A stretch of DNA of 42,264 bases from assembly GCF_003725735.1 (NCBI RefSeq), contig NZ_RJTM01000128.1, positions 1 through 42,264 of the forward strand, read 5' to 3'. Of the stretch, positions 9,099 through 16,416 are shown piece after piece. The notes under the pieces were generated by a model that worked only from the letters and a program-made list of their open reading frames with translations, ran no database searches and was not told the DNA's origin. Source of the DNA: Sinomicrobium pectinilyticum. GTDB taxonomy: Bacteria; Bacteroidota; Bacteroidia; Flavobacteriales; Flavobacteriaceae. Within the stretch, counting starts at the first letter, position 1; each line of letters opens with the position of its first letter. The position numbers and the translations under genes were made by a program.

Positions 9099-9109
9099 TT
9101 AACCTGCGG
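9089..9109. terminator. Bidirectional terminator overlapping the flippase stop codon
   Basis: An 8-bp perfect stem, CCGCAGGT and ACCTGCGG, closes a 5-base loop. On the minus strand it is followed by a run of six T, so it is a good intrinsic terminator for the Tyr/Arg-rich protein gene that ends at 9150. On the plus strand the T run is poor. The TAA stop of the flippase (9096-9098) lies within the stem and loop. Confidence 0.75.
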
Positions 9110-9149
9110 ACCCGATCTTTAAACCTAAAAAACTAACTAAACATTATTT

Positions 9150-10346
9150 TTATCCCCGGCCTCTTCCCGAAGAAGAAGTCCGTCTGGACATATTTGCTTT
9201 ACTTCTTACCTGTCTGGCGGATGAAGATCTCACCTGCCTTTGAGGGGCGGCTTTTCTAACCTGGTGTGTGTTTCGCGTTTGTACTCTGGGAGCAGTATGC
9301 TGTTTCCGCTGTACGTTTCGCGAGTTGTTATTTACTCTTTGCGGAGCATTTCTCCTTACATCCGGCCTGTTTTGTACTTTGGCCCTTTGCTGTACGGAGT
9401 TCCGGCCGTAGGAGTTTCTCTGGTTTGCAGAAGAGTTCCTGTTCCGAACGGCCTCGTTCTGTTTTCTGCTGGTATTAGTCCGCTGGTTAACGCTTTTGTT
9501 ACGACGCGAATCCGAATTTTTTACTGCGGACGAATTTCTTGCAGCGTTTCTGCCCGACATAGAGGCCCTTGCAGGATTGTCATTCCTGTTATAGGATGAT
9601 CTCCGGGCAGTGCTCCCCTTGTTGTCCCTCTGGGCTATTTCCCTTCGTAATGAACTGTAGTCATTCCGTTTTACCCTTCGGTCGTTGGCGTATACAGATC
9701 GTCTTCTGTTATTTTCTTTATAATGATATGTTCTGCCCACGGTAGCATATGCCCTGCGGTGATTATTCCTGTAGGGTTTGTAATAACTGTATCGTACCGG
9801 GTGATAATACCTTCGGTAAGGTCTGTTATACACTATACAGTAACGCGGTAAAGGCCTGGTAAAATAACGGTGGTACGGCCTGTAAACATAACCGCGGTTA
9901 TAGATGTTGATATACCCGGTAAAATGACTGAACCCCCCGTACGGATCATAGTACACATGAAGTCCGCCGACGCGGATTACCCTGTTGGTATTATAATATA
10001 CATTTACGGAACCTACCCTGGATACCCGGCCGTAATAATCGTAAAATACTGGGGTATTCATTACCTGGATTACAGCTCCGTAGTCGTCATACTGCACATA
10101 GGGATCATAGTTGTAACCCGAGTTAAAACTGATGTTTACATTACCTACATTTACATTGGCGCTAACCTGAGGGTTATTATCGATGTAAAAGTCAAGTTCA
10201 CCGTTAGGGAAAACGGAAAAAGTAATTCCGTCCTCTACAAAGATGAAAGCATCGTTATAAGGAGAACTGTTCACTGATCCGGTAGCGGCCTTGCCCGAAG
10301 TGAAACTAAATAATGTTGCCGTTAATAGTATCAATAACCTTTTCAT
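9150..10346 (-). CDS. Exported Tyr-rich then Arg/Asn/Ser-rich basic protein of unknown function
   Basis: The 398-residue product begins with a clear signal peptide (KRLLILLTATLFSFTSGKAA). Residues from about 25 to 150 form a strand-rich segment with repeated VNV, YDDYG and VYYDPYGG motifs. Residues 150-210 are extremely rich in Tyr, Arg and His (RPYHRYF, RPYRRYYHPVRYSYYKPYR). The last 180 or so residues are low complexity, dominated by Arg, Asn, Ser, Gln and Lys with almost no hydrophobic residues, ending in RRTSSSGRGRG. Similar proteins occur in flavobacteria as uncharacterised proteins, but I do not know a function. It is monocistronic between a -7 element at 10413 and the terminator at 9089-9109. 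Confidence 0.8.
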   Translation of the reverse strand: MKRLLILLTATLFSFTSGKAATGSVNSSPYNDAFIFVEDGITFSVFPNGELDFYIDNNPQVSANVNVGNVNISFNSGYNYDPYVQYDDYGAVIQVMNTPVFYDYYGRVSRVGSVNVYYNTNRVIRVGGLHVYYDPYGGFSHFTGYINIYNRGYVYRPYHRYFTRPLPRYCIVYNRPYRRYYHPVRYSYYKPYRNNHRRAYATVGRTYHYKENNRRRSVYANDRRVKRNDYSSLRREIAQRDNKGSTARRSSYNRNDNPARASMSGRNAARNSSAVKNSDSRRNKSVNQRTNTSRKQNEAVRNRNSSANQRNSYGRNSVQQRAKVQNRPDVRRNAPQRVNNNSRNVQRKQHTAPRVQTRNTHQVRKAAPQRQVRSSSARQVRSKANMSRRTSSSGRGRG

Positions 10347-10412
10347 AATATCCGATTTTTTTTAATGTTAAAATTCAGGTCGGCTACACGAAAATATGAT
10401 CAATGAGCGTGC

Positions 10413-10420
10413 CAAAGATA
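10413..10420 (-). promoter_or_regulatory. -7 promoter element for the Tyr/Arg-rich protein
   Basis: The minus strand reads TATCTTTG, a full match to TAnnTTTG, giving a leader of about 60 bases before the start at 10346. No TTG sits at the ideal -33 spacing. Confidence 0.5.
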
Positions 10421-10530
10421 TACCGGGAGAGGGTTAAATCATCTCCAGGTGGTCCATGTTGTTGAAAAACAATCGTTTGTGGTGTTTGTTTTTTTGACAG
10501 AAAATAGAAGGGAATTTCAGCAGGAATACA

Positions 10531-11190
10531 TCAAATAATATTGCCGTCTACCATTACCAGTTTGCGGTCTGCCATATCGGCCAGTTCCTCGTTGTGGGTG
10601 ACTATAACAAAGGTTTGCTGAAATTCGTCCCGTAACCGGAAGAAGAGACGATGCAGGTTTTCTGCGGATTCGGAATCCAGGTTTCCGCTGGGTTCGTCGG
10701 CAAAGATAATATCCGGGTTATTGATAAGGGCCCGGGCTACGGCGACACGTTGTTGTTCCCCCCCGGAAAGCTCTTTCGGTTTATGGTCGTAACGGTGTGA
10801 AAGGTTCAGGAAGTCCAGTAATTCCCTGGCACGTTCTTCGGATTCTTTTCTTTGTTTTCCGGCTATATAGGCAGGGATACAAACATTTTCAACGGCGGTA
10901 AATTCGGGCAGCAACTGGTGAAACTGAAAAATAAAACCGATGTGTCTGTTTCGGAAACGCGCCAGTTTCCGGGCATTTAGCAGTTCCACGTTCACATCAT
11001 TGATCAGCAGGCGGCTGTTACCGTTTTTGGTCATGCGTTCCAGGGTCCCCAGTATTTGGAGCAGGGTGGTTTTTCCCGCGCCGGAAGCCCCTACGATAGA
11101 AACCACTTCTCCTTTATTTATGTGAAGGTTCACTCCTTTCAGGACTTCGAGGTCCCCGAAACTTTTATGGATGTTTTCCGCTTTGATCAT
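10531..11190 (-). CDS. ABC transporter ATP-binding protein (LolD/MacB-type)
   Basis: The product is 219 residues, the usual length for a LolD-type ATPase. From the ATG at 11190 it reads [21 protein letters not shown]; a longer reading frame upstream adds 58 residues without family similarity and was not used. Walker A is GASGAGKTT, the Q-loop region is [17 protein letters not shown], the signature is LSGGEQQR and Walker B is IIFADEP, followed by the H-loop VTHN. LolD energises release of lipoproteins from the inner membrane by LolC/E, but many close relatives serve other FtsX/MacB-type permeases. No permease gene is adjacent here, so it must work with a partner encoded elsewhere. A -7 element lies at 11249-11256. 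Confidence 0.85.
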   Translation of the reverse strand: MIKAENIHKSFGDLEVLKGVNLHINKGEVVSIVGASGAGKTTLLQILGTLERMTKNGNSRLLINDVNVELLNARKLARFRNRHIGFIFQFHQLLPEFTAVENVCIPAYIAGKQRKESEERARELLDFLNLSHRYDHKPKELSGGEQQRVAVARALINNPDIIFADEPSGNLDSESAENLHRLFFRLRDEFQQTFVIVTHNEELADMADRKLVMVDGNII

Positions 11191-11248
11191 AAATGGTCTT
11201 TTTCCGTAATACGCCGCTTTATAACCCACGTTGGGTTTCTGCAAAGCC

Positions 11249-11256
11249 CAAAAATA
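11249..11256 (-). promoter_or_regulatory. -7 promoter element for the LolD-like gene
   Basis: The minus strand reads TATTTTTG, matching TAnnTTTG, 59 bases before the start at 11190. The predicted leader contains a small hairpin, AACCCA and TGGGTT around CGT at 11223-11237. Confidence 0.45.
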
Positions 11257-11282
11257 ACTTTTATATGGGAGTTGTGGGGAAA

Positions 11283-11312
11283 TTTGCAAATGAATTTTTA
11301 TTCTTACCTTTA
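11283..11312 (+). promoter_or_regulatory. Promoter of msrA-folE operon
   Basis: TTTG at 11283-11286 is followed after 18 bases by TACCTTTA (11305-11312), seven of eight bases of the -7 consensus. Transcription would start near 11319. This leaves room for the ATG at 11337 and argues against the ATG at 11322. Confidence 0.5.
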
Positions 11313-11336
11313 GTTTTAATAATGTGGAAAACGGAT

Positions 11337-11885
11337 ATGGAAAACAAAGAATTGTCGGAAGCAATATTCGCCGGAGGGTGTTTTTGGTGTACTGAAGCCG
11401 TATTTAAGCGTCTGAAAGGCGTGGAGAAAGTGGAATCAGGATATACGGGAGGGAACATCAGGAACCCGGCATACAGGGAAGTATGTACGGGCAGAACGGG
11501 ACACGCAGAAGGGGTAAGGATAACCTACAATGCCGGTCTGATAAGCTATGACGAACTTCTGGAAGTATTTTTCGCTACACACGATCCCACGACACTGAAC
11601 CGTCAGGGCAATGATGTGGGAACACAATATCGTTCGGCGGTCTTTTATAAGGATGAAGAACAAAAAGAAAAAGCCGTAAATTACATAAGGTCACTGGAAA
11701 AAGAAAAAATTTACGATAGTCCTGTAGTAACCGAAGTAACGGAAGCGGGACCTTTTTATGTGGCGGAAGCAGACCACCAGGACTATTACGAACGTAATAC
11801 TTCCCAACCGTACTGCCAGGTGATCATTACCCCTAAACTCCGAAAACTAAAGCATCTTTATAAGGACAAACTGGAAACGGAATAA
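11337..11885 (+). CDS. msrA: Peptide-methionine (S)-S-oxide reductase
   Basis: MsrA reduces the S-epimer of methionine sulfoxide in proteins and free methionine, with thioredoxin as reductant. The catalytic motif GGCFWCTE is present with the nucleophilic Cys at residue 15. The family motifs [38 protein letters not shown] and the C-terminal HQDYYERN are all visible. The protein is 182 residues, normal for a single-domain MsrA with no fused MsrB. I chose ATG 11337 because a promoter-like element ends at 11312; ATG 11322 would add five residues. It is followed after 8 bases by a DUF4269 gene and then folE, so these are probably co-transcribed. Confidence 0.93.
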   Translation: MENKELSEAIFAGGCFWCTEAVFKRLKGVEKVESGYTGGNIRNPAYREVCTGRTGHAEGVRITYNAGLISYDELLEVFFATHDPTTLNRQGNDVGTQYRSAVFYKDEEQKEKAVNYIRSLEKEKIYDSPVVTEVTEAGPFYVAEADHQDYYERNTSQPYCQVIITPKLRKLKHLYKDKLETE

Positions 11886-11893
11886 AAGGACGA

Positions 11894-12451
11894 ATGACGG
11901 ACTTTACCGATATTACCTATCTGAAGACAGGGAGTGAAATACAGAGAAGGGCATATAAAATACTTACCATACACAGGATCCCGGAGTTGCTGGAATGTTA
12001 TACACCGTTGCTGGCGGGAACAGTGCCGATAGATATAGCAGTGGAAAAAAGTGACCTGGATATATTGTGTTTTTGGGAGCATAAGGCGGATTTTATGAAT
12101 AGTGTTGAAGGATCTTTCGGAAAGTACCCTGGGTTTGACATACGGAATATAAGAAAAGGAGGGAAGGATACAGTGATCGCAAACTTTGTGGCAGATGGTT
12201 TCCCGGTGGAAATTTTCGGTCAGAATATACCCGTAACAGAACAGGAAGCTTATATACATATGATAGCGGAAGAGGCATTGCTCCGGGAAAAGGGCGAAGA
12301 GTTTTGCCGTAATGTAAAGAAGCTGAAACGGGAAGGATATAAGACAGAACCCGCTTTTGGTATTCTTCTGGGGATTACCGGCGATCCGTACAGCACTTTG
12401 CTGGCCTATGGCAGAAAAATGGTAAATACTGAAAACAAAAACACAAAATAA
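11894..12451 (+). CDS. DUF4269 protein, nucleotidyltransferase-like
   Basis: The 185-residue product matches my memory of DUF4269 proteins of Bacteroidota. It has LLAGTVPIDIAVEKSDLDILC near residues 38-58, which resembles the core of the polymerase-beta nucleotidyltransferase fold, with a Gly-rich turn followed by two spaced acidic residues in SDLDI. Later conserved-looking parts are DGFPVEIFGQNIPVTEQEAYIHMIAEEALL and KTEPAFGILLGITGDPYSTLL. No substrate is known. It sits 8 bases after msrA and 6 bases before folE. The nucleotidyltransferase reading is inference from the motif; the catalytic activity may have been lost. Confidence 0.8.
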   Translation: MTDFTDITYLKTGSEIQRRAYKILTIHRIPELLECYTPLLAGTVPIDIAVEKSDLDILCFWEHKADFMNSVEGSFGKYPGFDIRNIRKGGKDTVIANFVADGFPVEIFGQNIPVTEQEAYIHMIAEEALLREKGEEFCRNVKKLKREGYKTEPAFGILLGITGDPYSTLLAYGRKMVNTENKNTK

Positions 12452-12457
12452 CGGAAA

Positions 12458-13054
12458 ATGGGCTATAAGAGATTTGAAGAATACAACCTGAAAGTAACCG
12501 ATGAAATAAAGAACAGTTATCATACGATTATTGCTGAACTTGGAGAAGATTCGGGCAGGGAAGGACTTCAGAAAACCCCGGAACGGGCCGCGAAGGCAAT
12601 GCAGTTCCTTACCCAGGGATATCACCAGGATGCAGCTAAAATATTAAAGAGTGCCATGTTCAGGGAAGGGTATAACGATATGGTGGTCGTAAAAGATATC
12701 GAATTGTACTCCCTGTGTGAGCACCATATGCTACCCTTTTTCGGGAAAGCCCATGTGGCTTATATACCTAAAGGGCATATTGTGGGATTGAGTAAAATTC
12801 CGCGCGTCGTAGATGTTTTTGCAAGGCGGTTACAGGTACAGGAAAGGCTTACCCACGATATACTGGAATGTATCAACAATACATTGAAACCACAGGGGGT
12901 GGCCGTGGTCATAGAAGCTTCCCATATGTGTATGATGATGCGGGGGATACAGAAGCAAAATTCCGTGACCACCACTTCCGGGTTCCGCGGAGTTTTCGAA
13001 ACCGTGGAAACCCGGACGGAATTCCTGAGGCTTATTGGCAGTGACCTGTCCTGA
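12458..13054 (+). CDS. folE: GTP cyclohydrolase I
   Basis: FolE converts GTP to 7,8-dihydroneopterin triphosphate, the first step of tetrahydrofolate synthesis. The 198-residue protein has the zinc ligands Cys87 and His90 in [11 protein letters not shown] and the third ligand Cys158 in SHMCMMMRG. It also has the substrate-binding stretches [20 protein letters not shown] and [11 protein letters not shown]. This is the zinc-dependent type I enzyme, not FolE2. It is the third gene after msrA and the DUF4269 gene with only 6 bases between. The nearby Zur-type locus is on a separate promoter, so a regulatory link to zinc is not shown. Confidence 0.95.
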   Translation: MGYKRFEEYNLKVTDEIKNSYHTIIAELGEDSGREGLQKTPERAAKAMQFLTQGYHQDAAKILKSAMFREGYNDMVVVKDIELYSLCEHHMLPFFGKAHVAYIPKGHIVGLSKIPRVVDVFARRLQVQERLTHDILECINNTLKPQGVAVVIEASHMCMMMRGIQKQNSVTTTSGFRGVFETVETRTEFLRLIGSDLS

Positions 13055-13113
13055 CGGGCGGGTGGTACCTGAACGGTTATTATTAACAGAATGAATTTAA
13101 ATACTTGGTTTGT

Positions 13114-13449
13114 ATGACTAAAGGTAATAACGGAAAATATAAGAAACTTATCCTGGGGCTTGTCTTTGATGCTGTGGGCTACCTGTCGTATATTTTCCCC
13201 GGTTTCGGGGAATTTACGGATGTGCTCTGGGCCCCGGCCTCTGCATGGCTTATAGCCAGAATGTATAAAGGACAAACCGGGAAAATAGCGGCTGTCCTTT
13301 CACTGATAGAGGAGCTTTCCCCGGGGCTGGATGTAGTACCGACCTTTACCCTTACCTGGCTCTATGTGTATGTGTTTAAAAAAGAGAAAGGGATCGATGC
13401 GGGGACCGATAAGGAAATAACGGCCGGCACAACAGGAAGAAAGGACTGA
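13114..13449 (+). CDS. Small membrane protein of unknown function
   Basis: The 111-residue product has a basic N-terminus (MTKGNNGKYKK), then two hydrophobic segments at about residues 12-30 and 38-52 separated by FPGFGEF. A third weak one follows near VVPTFTLTWLYVYVFKK. I have seen similar uncharacterised proteins in flavobacteria but cannot name the family. I chose ATG 13114 over a TTG nine bases upstream. A tiny open frame (ATG 13091 to TGA 13117, eight residues) overlaps the start by ATGA, which may be chance. It lies 59 bases after folE on the same strand. Confidence 0.65.
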   Translation: MTKGNNGKYKKLILGLVFDAVGYLSYIFPGFGEFTDVLWAPASAWLIARMYKGQTGKIAAVLSLIEELSPGLDVVPTFTLTWLYVYVFKKEKGIDAGTDKEITAGTTGRKD

Positions 13450-13467
13450 AACGGATAAGATAAATAA

Positions 13468-13550
13468 CTAAGCCCGGGGCCCTGTTCCGGTTTCCTGGAC
13501 GGATATAGGACCTCCTTTTATATAGTTATGAGAAAAGTAGACGGGCTTAG
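13468..13550. repeat. Inverted repeat enclosing the merC/plus-gene convergence
   Basis: Arms CTAAGCCC (13468-13475) and GGGCTTAG (13543-13550) are perfect 8-bp complements around a 67-base loop that is itself rich in G and C (GCCCGGGGCCC at 13472-13482). The right arm covers the stop codon of merC. It may end transcription of the convergent genes, although no T run follows either way. Confidence 0.4.
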
Positions 13551-13942
13551 TGTTTATGTCTGAATTTTTTAAGGTATTTCCAGTTATAATAATGGGCCAT
13601 GGCAATTCCCAATGCCCCGACAGGCGTGAGAACGGCTTCCCATAATTCGTGTATTTCAAAACGGCTCAAAGCTATAAGTATAAATCCGCTTACGGCCAGT
13701 ATAAGCGGTCGCTTTTTATGGTGGTACCTGGTATAAGAAGGCCATAAGGATAAAACGGCCAGGATCAGTCCGGTGCCTATAAACCCCCATTCAATGATGG
13801 GATCGGCCAGAAATGCCAGTCCTCCTAATGTTGAAAATGTGATAATAATAGGGAACACAGCACAGTGTACTGCACATAAAAGCGATGCGGAAAATCCGAG
13901 ATAATCATACCAGTAACGGTAACCCACTTTATTTGAATCCAT
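13547..13942 (-). CDS. MerC family membrane protein
   Basis: The 131-residue product has four hydrophobic segments and a metal-ligand motif in the first one, CAVHC (Cys23, His26, Cys27), as in MerC proteins. MerC was described as an inner-membrane mercuric-ion transporter, but flavobacterial relatives near Zur-type genes are more likely linked to zinc or other thiophilic metals. I chose ATG 13942, since a longer frame to 13999 would run through the operator region. The C-terminus is rich in His, Lys and Arg. The gene diverges from the His-rich ABC operon. Its presumed -7 element overlaps an operator-like dyad, so co-control with that operon is likely. Confidence 0.8.
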   Translation of the reverse strand: MDSNKVGYRYWYDYLGFSASLLCAVHCAVFPIIITFSTLGGLAFLADPIIEWGFIGTGLILAVLSLWPSYTRYHHKKRPLILAVSGFILIALSRFEIHELWEAVLTPVGALGIAMAHYYNWKYLKKFRHKH

Positions 13943-13963
13943 AAATGCTACTTTGTTGCAAAT
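13943..13963. promoter_or_regulatory. Operator-like dyad A (probable Zur/Fur-family site)
   Basis: The core TGCTACTTTGTTGCA at 13946-13960 is a near-palindrome of form TGCnAC-N3-GTnGCA, and the outer bases extend the symmetry to 21 bases. It overlaps the -7 element facing merC. A near-identical copy lies 38 bases away. Confidence 0.6.
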
Positions 13964-13966
13964 ATA
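13959..13966 (-). promoter_or_regulatory. -7 element of the merC promoter
   Basis: The minus strand reads TATATTTG, a full match to TAnnTTTG. A TTG lies 23 bases upstream, longer than the usual 19. Transcription would start near 13952, giving a leader of about 10 bases. Operator-like dyad A overlaps this element. Confidence 0.55.
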
Positions 13967-13980
13967 TGTCAAAAAAATAT

Positions 13981-14001
13981 AAATGCTACCAAATTGCATT
14001 A
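13981..14001. promoter_or_regulatory. Operator-like dyad B (probable Zur/Fur-family site)
   Basis: The core TGCTACCAAATTGCA at 13984-13998 shares AAATGCTAC and TTGCA with dyad A, with only the middle four bases and the last bases differing. The outer arms AATGC and GCATT are exact complements. It covers the TTG -33 element of the promoter for the ABC operon. Confidence 0.6.
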
Positions 14002-14023
14002 ATAAAAGTGTTTGTTATCTTTG
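13994..14023 (+). promoter_or_regulatory. Promoter of the ABC-DUF3299-zur operon
   Basis: TTG at 13994-13996 is separated by exactly 19 bases from TATCTTTG at 14016-14023, a full match to the Bacteroidota promoter consensus. Transcription would start near 14030, 13 bases before the first ATG. Confidence 0.75.
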
Positions 14024-14042
14024 CCATTAAAAATAAACCGTA

Positions 14043-14669
14043 ATGATTGTTACAAAAGGCCTCTGTTTCAGCTATGATAAGGAGCAGTATTTCCGGTTTC
14101 CGGATATTGAAATAGAAAAAAAGGGACATTTGCTTATGCTGGGGGACTCCGGGGTAGGTAAGACTACCTTTCTGCACCTTCTTGCAGGATTGCTAAAACC
14201 GGCAGAGGGAACGGTAAGTATAGAGGGGACGGATATTGCAAAATTATCGCATCGCAAACTGGATAAATTTCGTGGCAGGCATATCGGTATAGTATTCCAG
14301 AAAGCACAGTTTATACATTCCCTTACCGTAGAAGAGAACCTTCTGCTCATACAAAATCTCTCCGGGGCGGGGCAGGACAAAGGCCGGGTGCACGCTATAC
14401 TGGAAAGGCTCAATATAGCTCAAAAGGCACATTCCAAAGGTACAAACCTCAGTGAAGGGCAAAAACAAAGGGTTTCCATTGCGGCGGCCCTGGTAAATAA
14501 CCCGGACGTTATCCTGGCAGACGAACCCACATCAAGTCTTGATGACAAAAACTGCACAGCGGTCACGGAACTGCTCAAAGAACAGGCACTGCAGACCAAT
14601 GCCAGTCTCGTGGTTATTACCCACGATCACAGAATAGCTTCACAATTTTCTAACAGCATCCGGTTATGA
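14043..14669 (+). CDS. ABC ATPase of a probable Zrg-type zinc transporter
   Basis: The 208-residue ATPase has Walker A GDSGVGKTT (residues 34-42), the Q-loop FQKAQF, signature LSEGQKQR (136-143) and Walker B VILADEP (156-162) with ITHD as H-loop. The signature has Glu in place of the usual first Gly (LSGGQ), seen in some LolD/MacB-like ATPases. Its stop overlaps the start of the permease gene as ATGA, so the two form one complex. Together with the His-rich permease and the DUF3299-like protein this matches the gene set that I recall from Zur-controlled loci of Vibrio and Pseudomonas (Zrg-type; PA4064-PA4066-like). The zinc role is inferred from context, not from this protein. Confidence 0.8.
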   Translation: MIVTKGLCFSYDKEQYFRFPDIEIEKKGHLLMLGDSGVGKTTFLHLLAGLLKPAEGTVSIEGTDIAKLSHRKLDKFRGRHIGIVFQKAQFIHSLTVEENLLLIQNLSGAGQDKGRVHAILERLNIAQKAHSKGTNLSEGQKQRVSIAAALVNNPDVILADEPTSSLDDKNCTAVTELLKEQALQTNASLVVITHDHRIASQFSNSIRL

Positions 14670-15943
14670 ACGTATATAAATTAGGTGTTAAGAATGCTTT
14701 GGCCAATCCGTTAAGCACGTTGTTAAGCATATTGCTGCTGGTCCTCAGTATAGGGTTGATCTCATTAATGTTTCAGATTACCAGGCAACTCGACAATAAA
14801 CTGGAGAAAAACATAAGGGGTATAGATATGGTTGTAGGGGCAAAGGGAAGCCCCCTGCAACTGGTGTTGTCCTCCGTTTTGCATATCGATGTCCCCACGG
14901 GAAATATAAAACTGAAAGAAGCCCGGAGGGTATCCCGGAACCCTCTGGTAAAACAGAGTATTCCGGTTTCTTATGGCGATAACTACAAAGGATACCGTAT
15001 ACTCGGTACCAGTAAGGATTTCCTGGAACTCTACGGGGCGGAGACCGGGGCAGGCAGGTTGTGGGAAAAACCTTTTGAAGTGGTTATCGGCGCTACTGTT
15101 GCGGATAAACTGCAACTGTCCCCCGGAAGTACATTCTCCGGCTCGCACGGTTTAATGGAGAACAGTGCGGAATCACACGATCACCACCCGTTTACGGTAG
15201 TAGGTATTTTAAAACCTACGAGTACCGTAGCTGACCAGTTGATCATCTGTAACCTGGAAAGTATATGGCTCGTGCATGACCACGGCGGGAGTGAAGAACA
15301 TCAGGAGGATGAACACGATCACGAGGAACATGCTCACGAAGACGGACATGACCATGAACATGAGCATGAGCACGAAGCGCATATCCGGGAAGAGGATAAG
15401 GAAATCACTTCCCTGCTGGTAAAGTTTAAAAACCCGATGGGTATGATAACCCTGCCGAGAATGATTAACGACAAGACCAATATGCAGGCAGCCCTTCCTA
15501 ATTACGAAATAGAAAGGCTGTCCAACCTCCTTAGTGCGGGCAGTAAGGCCATAACCCTTATAGCTGCGGTGATCATGCTGGTGTCCGGAATAAGTATTTT
15601 TGTAAATCTCTACAAAGCCGTACGCGAACGCAAATACGAAATGGCACTTTTGCGTACTTACGGGGCATCGCAATGGCAATTACTGCTTTCCATGCTGGTG
15701 GAGGGATTGCTCATCGGCCTGGTGGGATTTGTAGGCGGAATACTGCTGAGCAGGCTCGGGCTCCTGGTTTTAGGAGGCTATATCGAAGAGAGTTACCAAT
15801 ATGCCTTAGGCAGTGCCGGCATCATGAAAGAGGAGGTTTTTTTGTTTATCTTTACGATATTATTGACGATATTTGCTACGATACTGGCGGCAGTTCCCGT
15901 CTTTTATCTCAATGTATCTAAAATTTTGGCCAAGGATGATTAA
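14666..15943 (+). CDS. FtsX-like ABC permease with His-rich periplasmic loop
   Basis: The 425-residue protein has one N-terminal membrane helix (about 17-37), a large extracytoplasmic domain and three C-terminal helices (about 296-315, 340-370 and 390-415), the MacB/FtsX topology. The outside domain carries HDHH at 171-174 and a stretch at 204-239 with 13 His interleaved with Asp and Glu, a plausible zinc-binding loop. It also has the family motif DMVVGAKGSPLQLVLSSVLH near 54-73, typical of this permease group. It overlaps the ATPase gene by four bases and the next gene by eight. Import or export cannot be read from sequence; the Zrg relatives are proposed zinc importers. Confidence 0.82.
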   Translation: MNVYKLGVKNALANPLSTLLSILLLVLSIGLISLMFQITRQLDNKLEKNIRGIDMVVGAKGSPLQLVLSSVLHIDVPTGNIKLKEARRVSRNPLVKQSIPVSYGDNYKGYRILGTSKDFLELYGAETGAGRLWEKPFEVVIGATVADKLQLSPGSTFSGSHGLMENSAESHDHHPFTVVGILKPTSTVADQLIICNLESIWLVHDHGGSEEHQEDEHDHEEHAHEDGHDHEHEHEHEAHIREEDKEITSLLVKFKNPMGMITLPRMINDKTNMQAALPNYEIERLSNLLSAGSKAITLIAAVIMLVSGISIFVNLYKAVRERKYEMALLRTYGASQWQLLLSMLVEGLLIGLVGFVGGILLSRLGLLVLGGYIEESYQYALGSAGIMKEEVFLFIFTILLTIFATILAAVPVFYLNVSKILAKDD

Positions 15944-16376
15944 GAATGTTTTTTGGATAGGTGTGTTTTGTGTCTTTGCGGTTGTATCCGGAAAGGCGCA
16001 GGAGAAGGTTACCTGGAAAGATCTGGCAGATGTTACTTTTACTTCCCGGTATTTTGATACCACGGATGATTATTTTCTGGTTCCGGATTTCGGGCCGAAT
16101 GTAAAAGCACTGGAAGGAAAGGAAATATCCATAACCGGTTATTTTTTAAGCCTTTCCCCGGAAGAAGGCATATATATGCTTTCCCAGAACCCTATGGCTT
16201 CCTGTTTTTTCTGTGGAGGCGGCGGACCGGAGTCCGTACTGGAAATCAAATTTGAAAAGAAACCGGCCTTTAAAACAGATGAGGTCGTCACCATAACGGG
16301 TACATTGGAACTGAATGCCGATGATATCAACCACTGTAACTACATACTTAAGGAAGCAAGTGGTTTTGCATTGTGA
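15936..16376 (+). CDS. DUF3299-like exported protein
   Basis: The 146-residue product starts with a signal peptide (IKNVFWIGVFCVFAVVSGKAQ). The mature part has VTWKDLADV, PNVKALEGKEISITGYFLSL and a CFFC motif (Cys90, Cys93), followed by a strand region and HC at 133-134. This order, W-x-D-L, then ALxGKxVxIxGY, then a Cys-containing loop, is what I recognise as DUF3299, which accompanies the Zrg-type ABC genes in gamma-proteobacteria. The start overlaps the permease stop by eight bases, so it is translated with it. It probably acts in the periplasm with the transporter. The role, perhaps metal handling, is inference. Confidence 0.7.
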   Translation: MIKNVFWIGVFCVFAVVSGKAQEKVTWKDLADVTFTSRYFDTTDDYFLVPDFGPNVKALEGKEISITGYFLSLSPEEGIYMLSQNPMASCFFCGGGGPESVLEIKFEKKPAFKTDEVVTITGTLELNADDINHCNYILKEASGFAL

Positions 16377-16416
16377 AAGGAAATTCGTCAGTGATAAAGA
16401 ATTTTAATTGTAATCT

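Noticed and set aside
11193-11321. N-terminal extension of MsrA
   Set aside because: The extra residues precede the promoter-like element at 11283-11312 and have no similarity to MsrA.
11191-11364. 58-residue extension of the LolD-like ATPase
   Set aside because: It runs through the divergent promoter region and is not family sequence; the ATG at 11190 gives the normal start.
13091-13117. Eight-codon open frame overlapping the start of the small membrane protein gene (ATGA)
   Set aside because: It could be a coupled leader peptide, but it is very short and no regulatory residues or hairpin go with it; chance is as likely.
13547-13999. MerC as a mercury-resistance gene of a mer operon
   Set aside because: No merA, merT, merP or merR is near; the context is a Zur-type locus.
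15299-15390. Simple-sequence repeat of CAT/CAC/GAG units
   Set aside because: It is just the coding sequence of the His-rich loop; the units are too irregular for a microsatellite.
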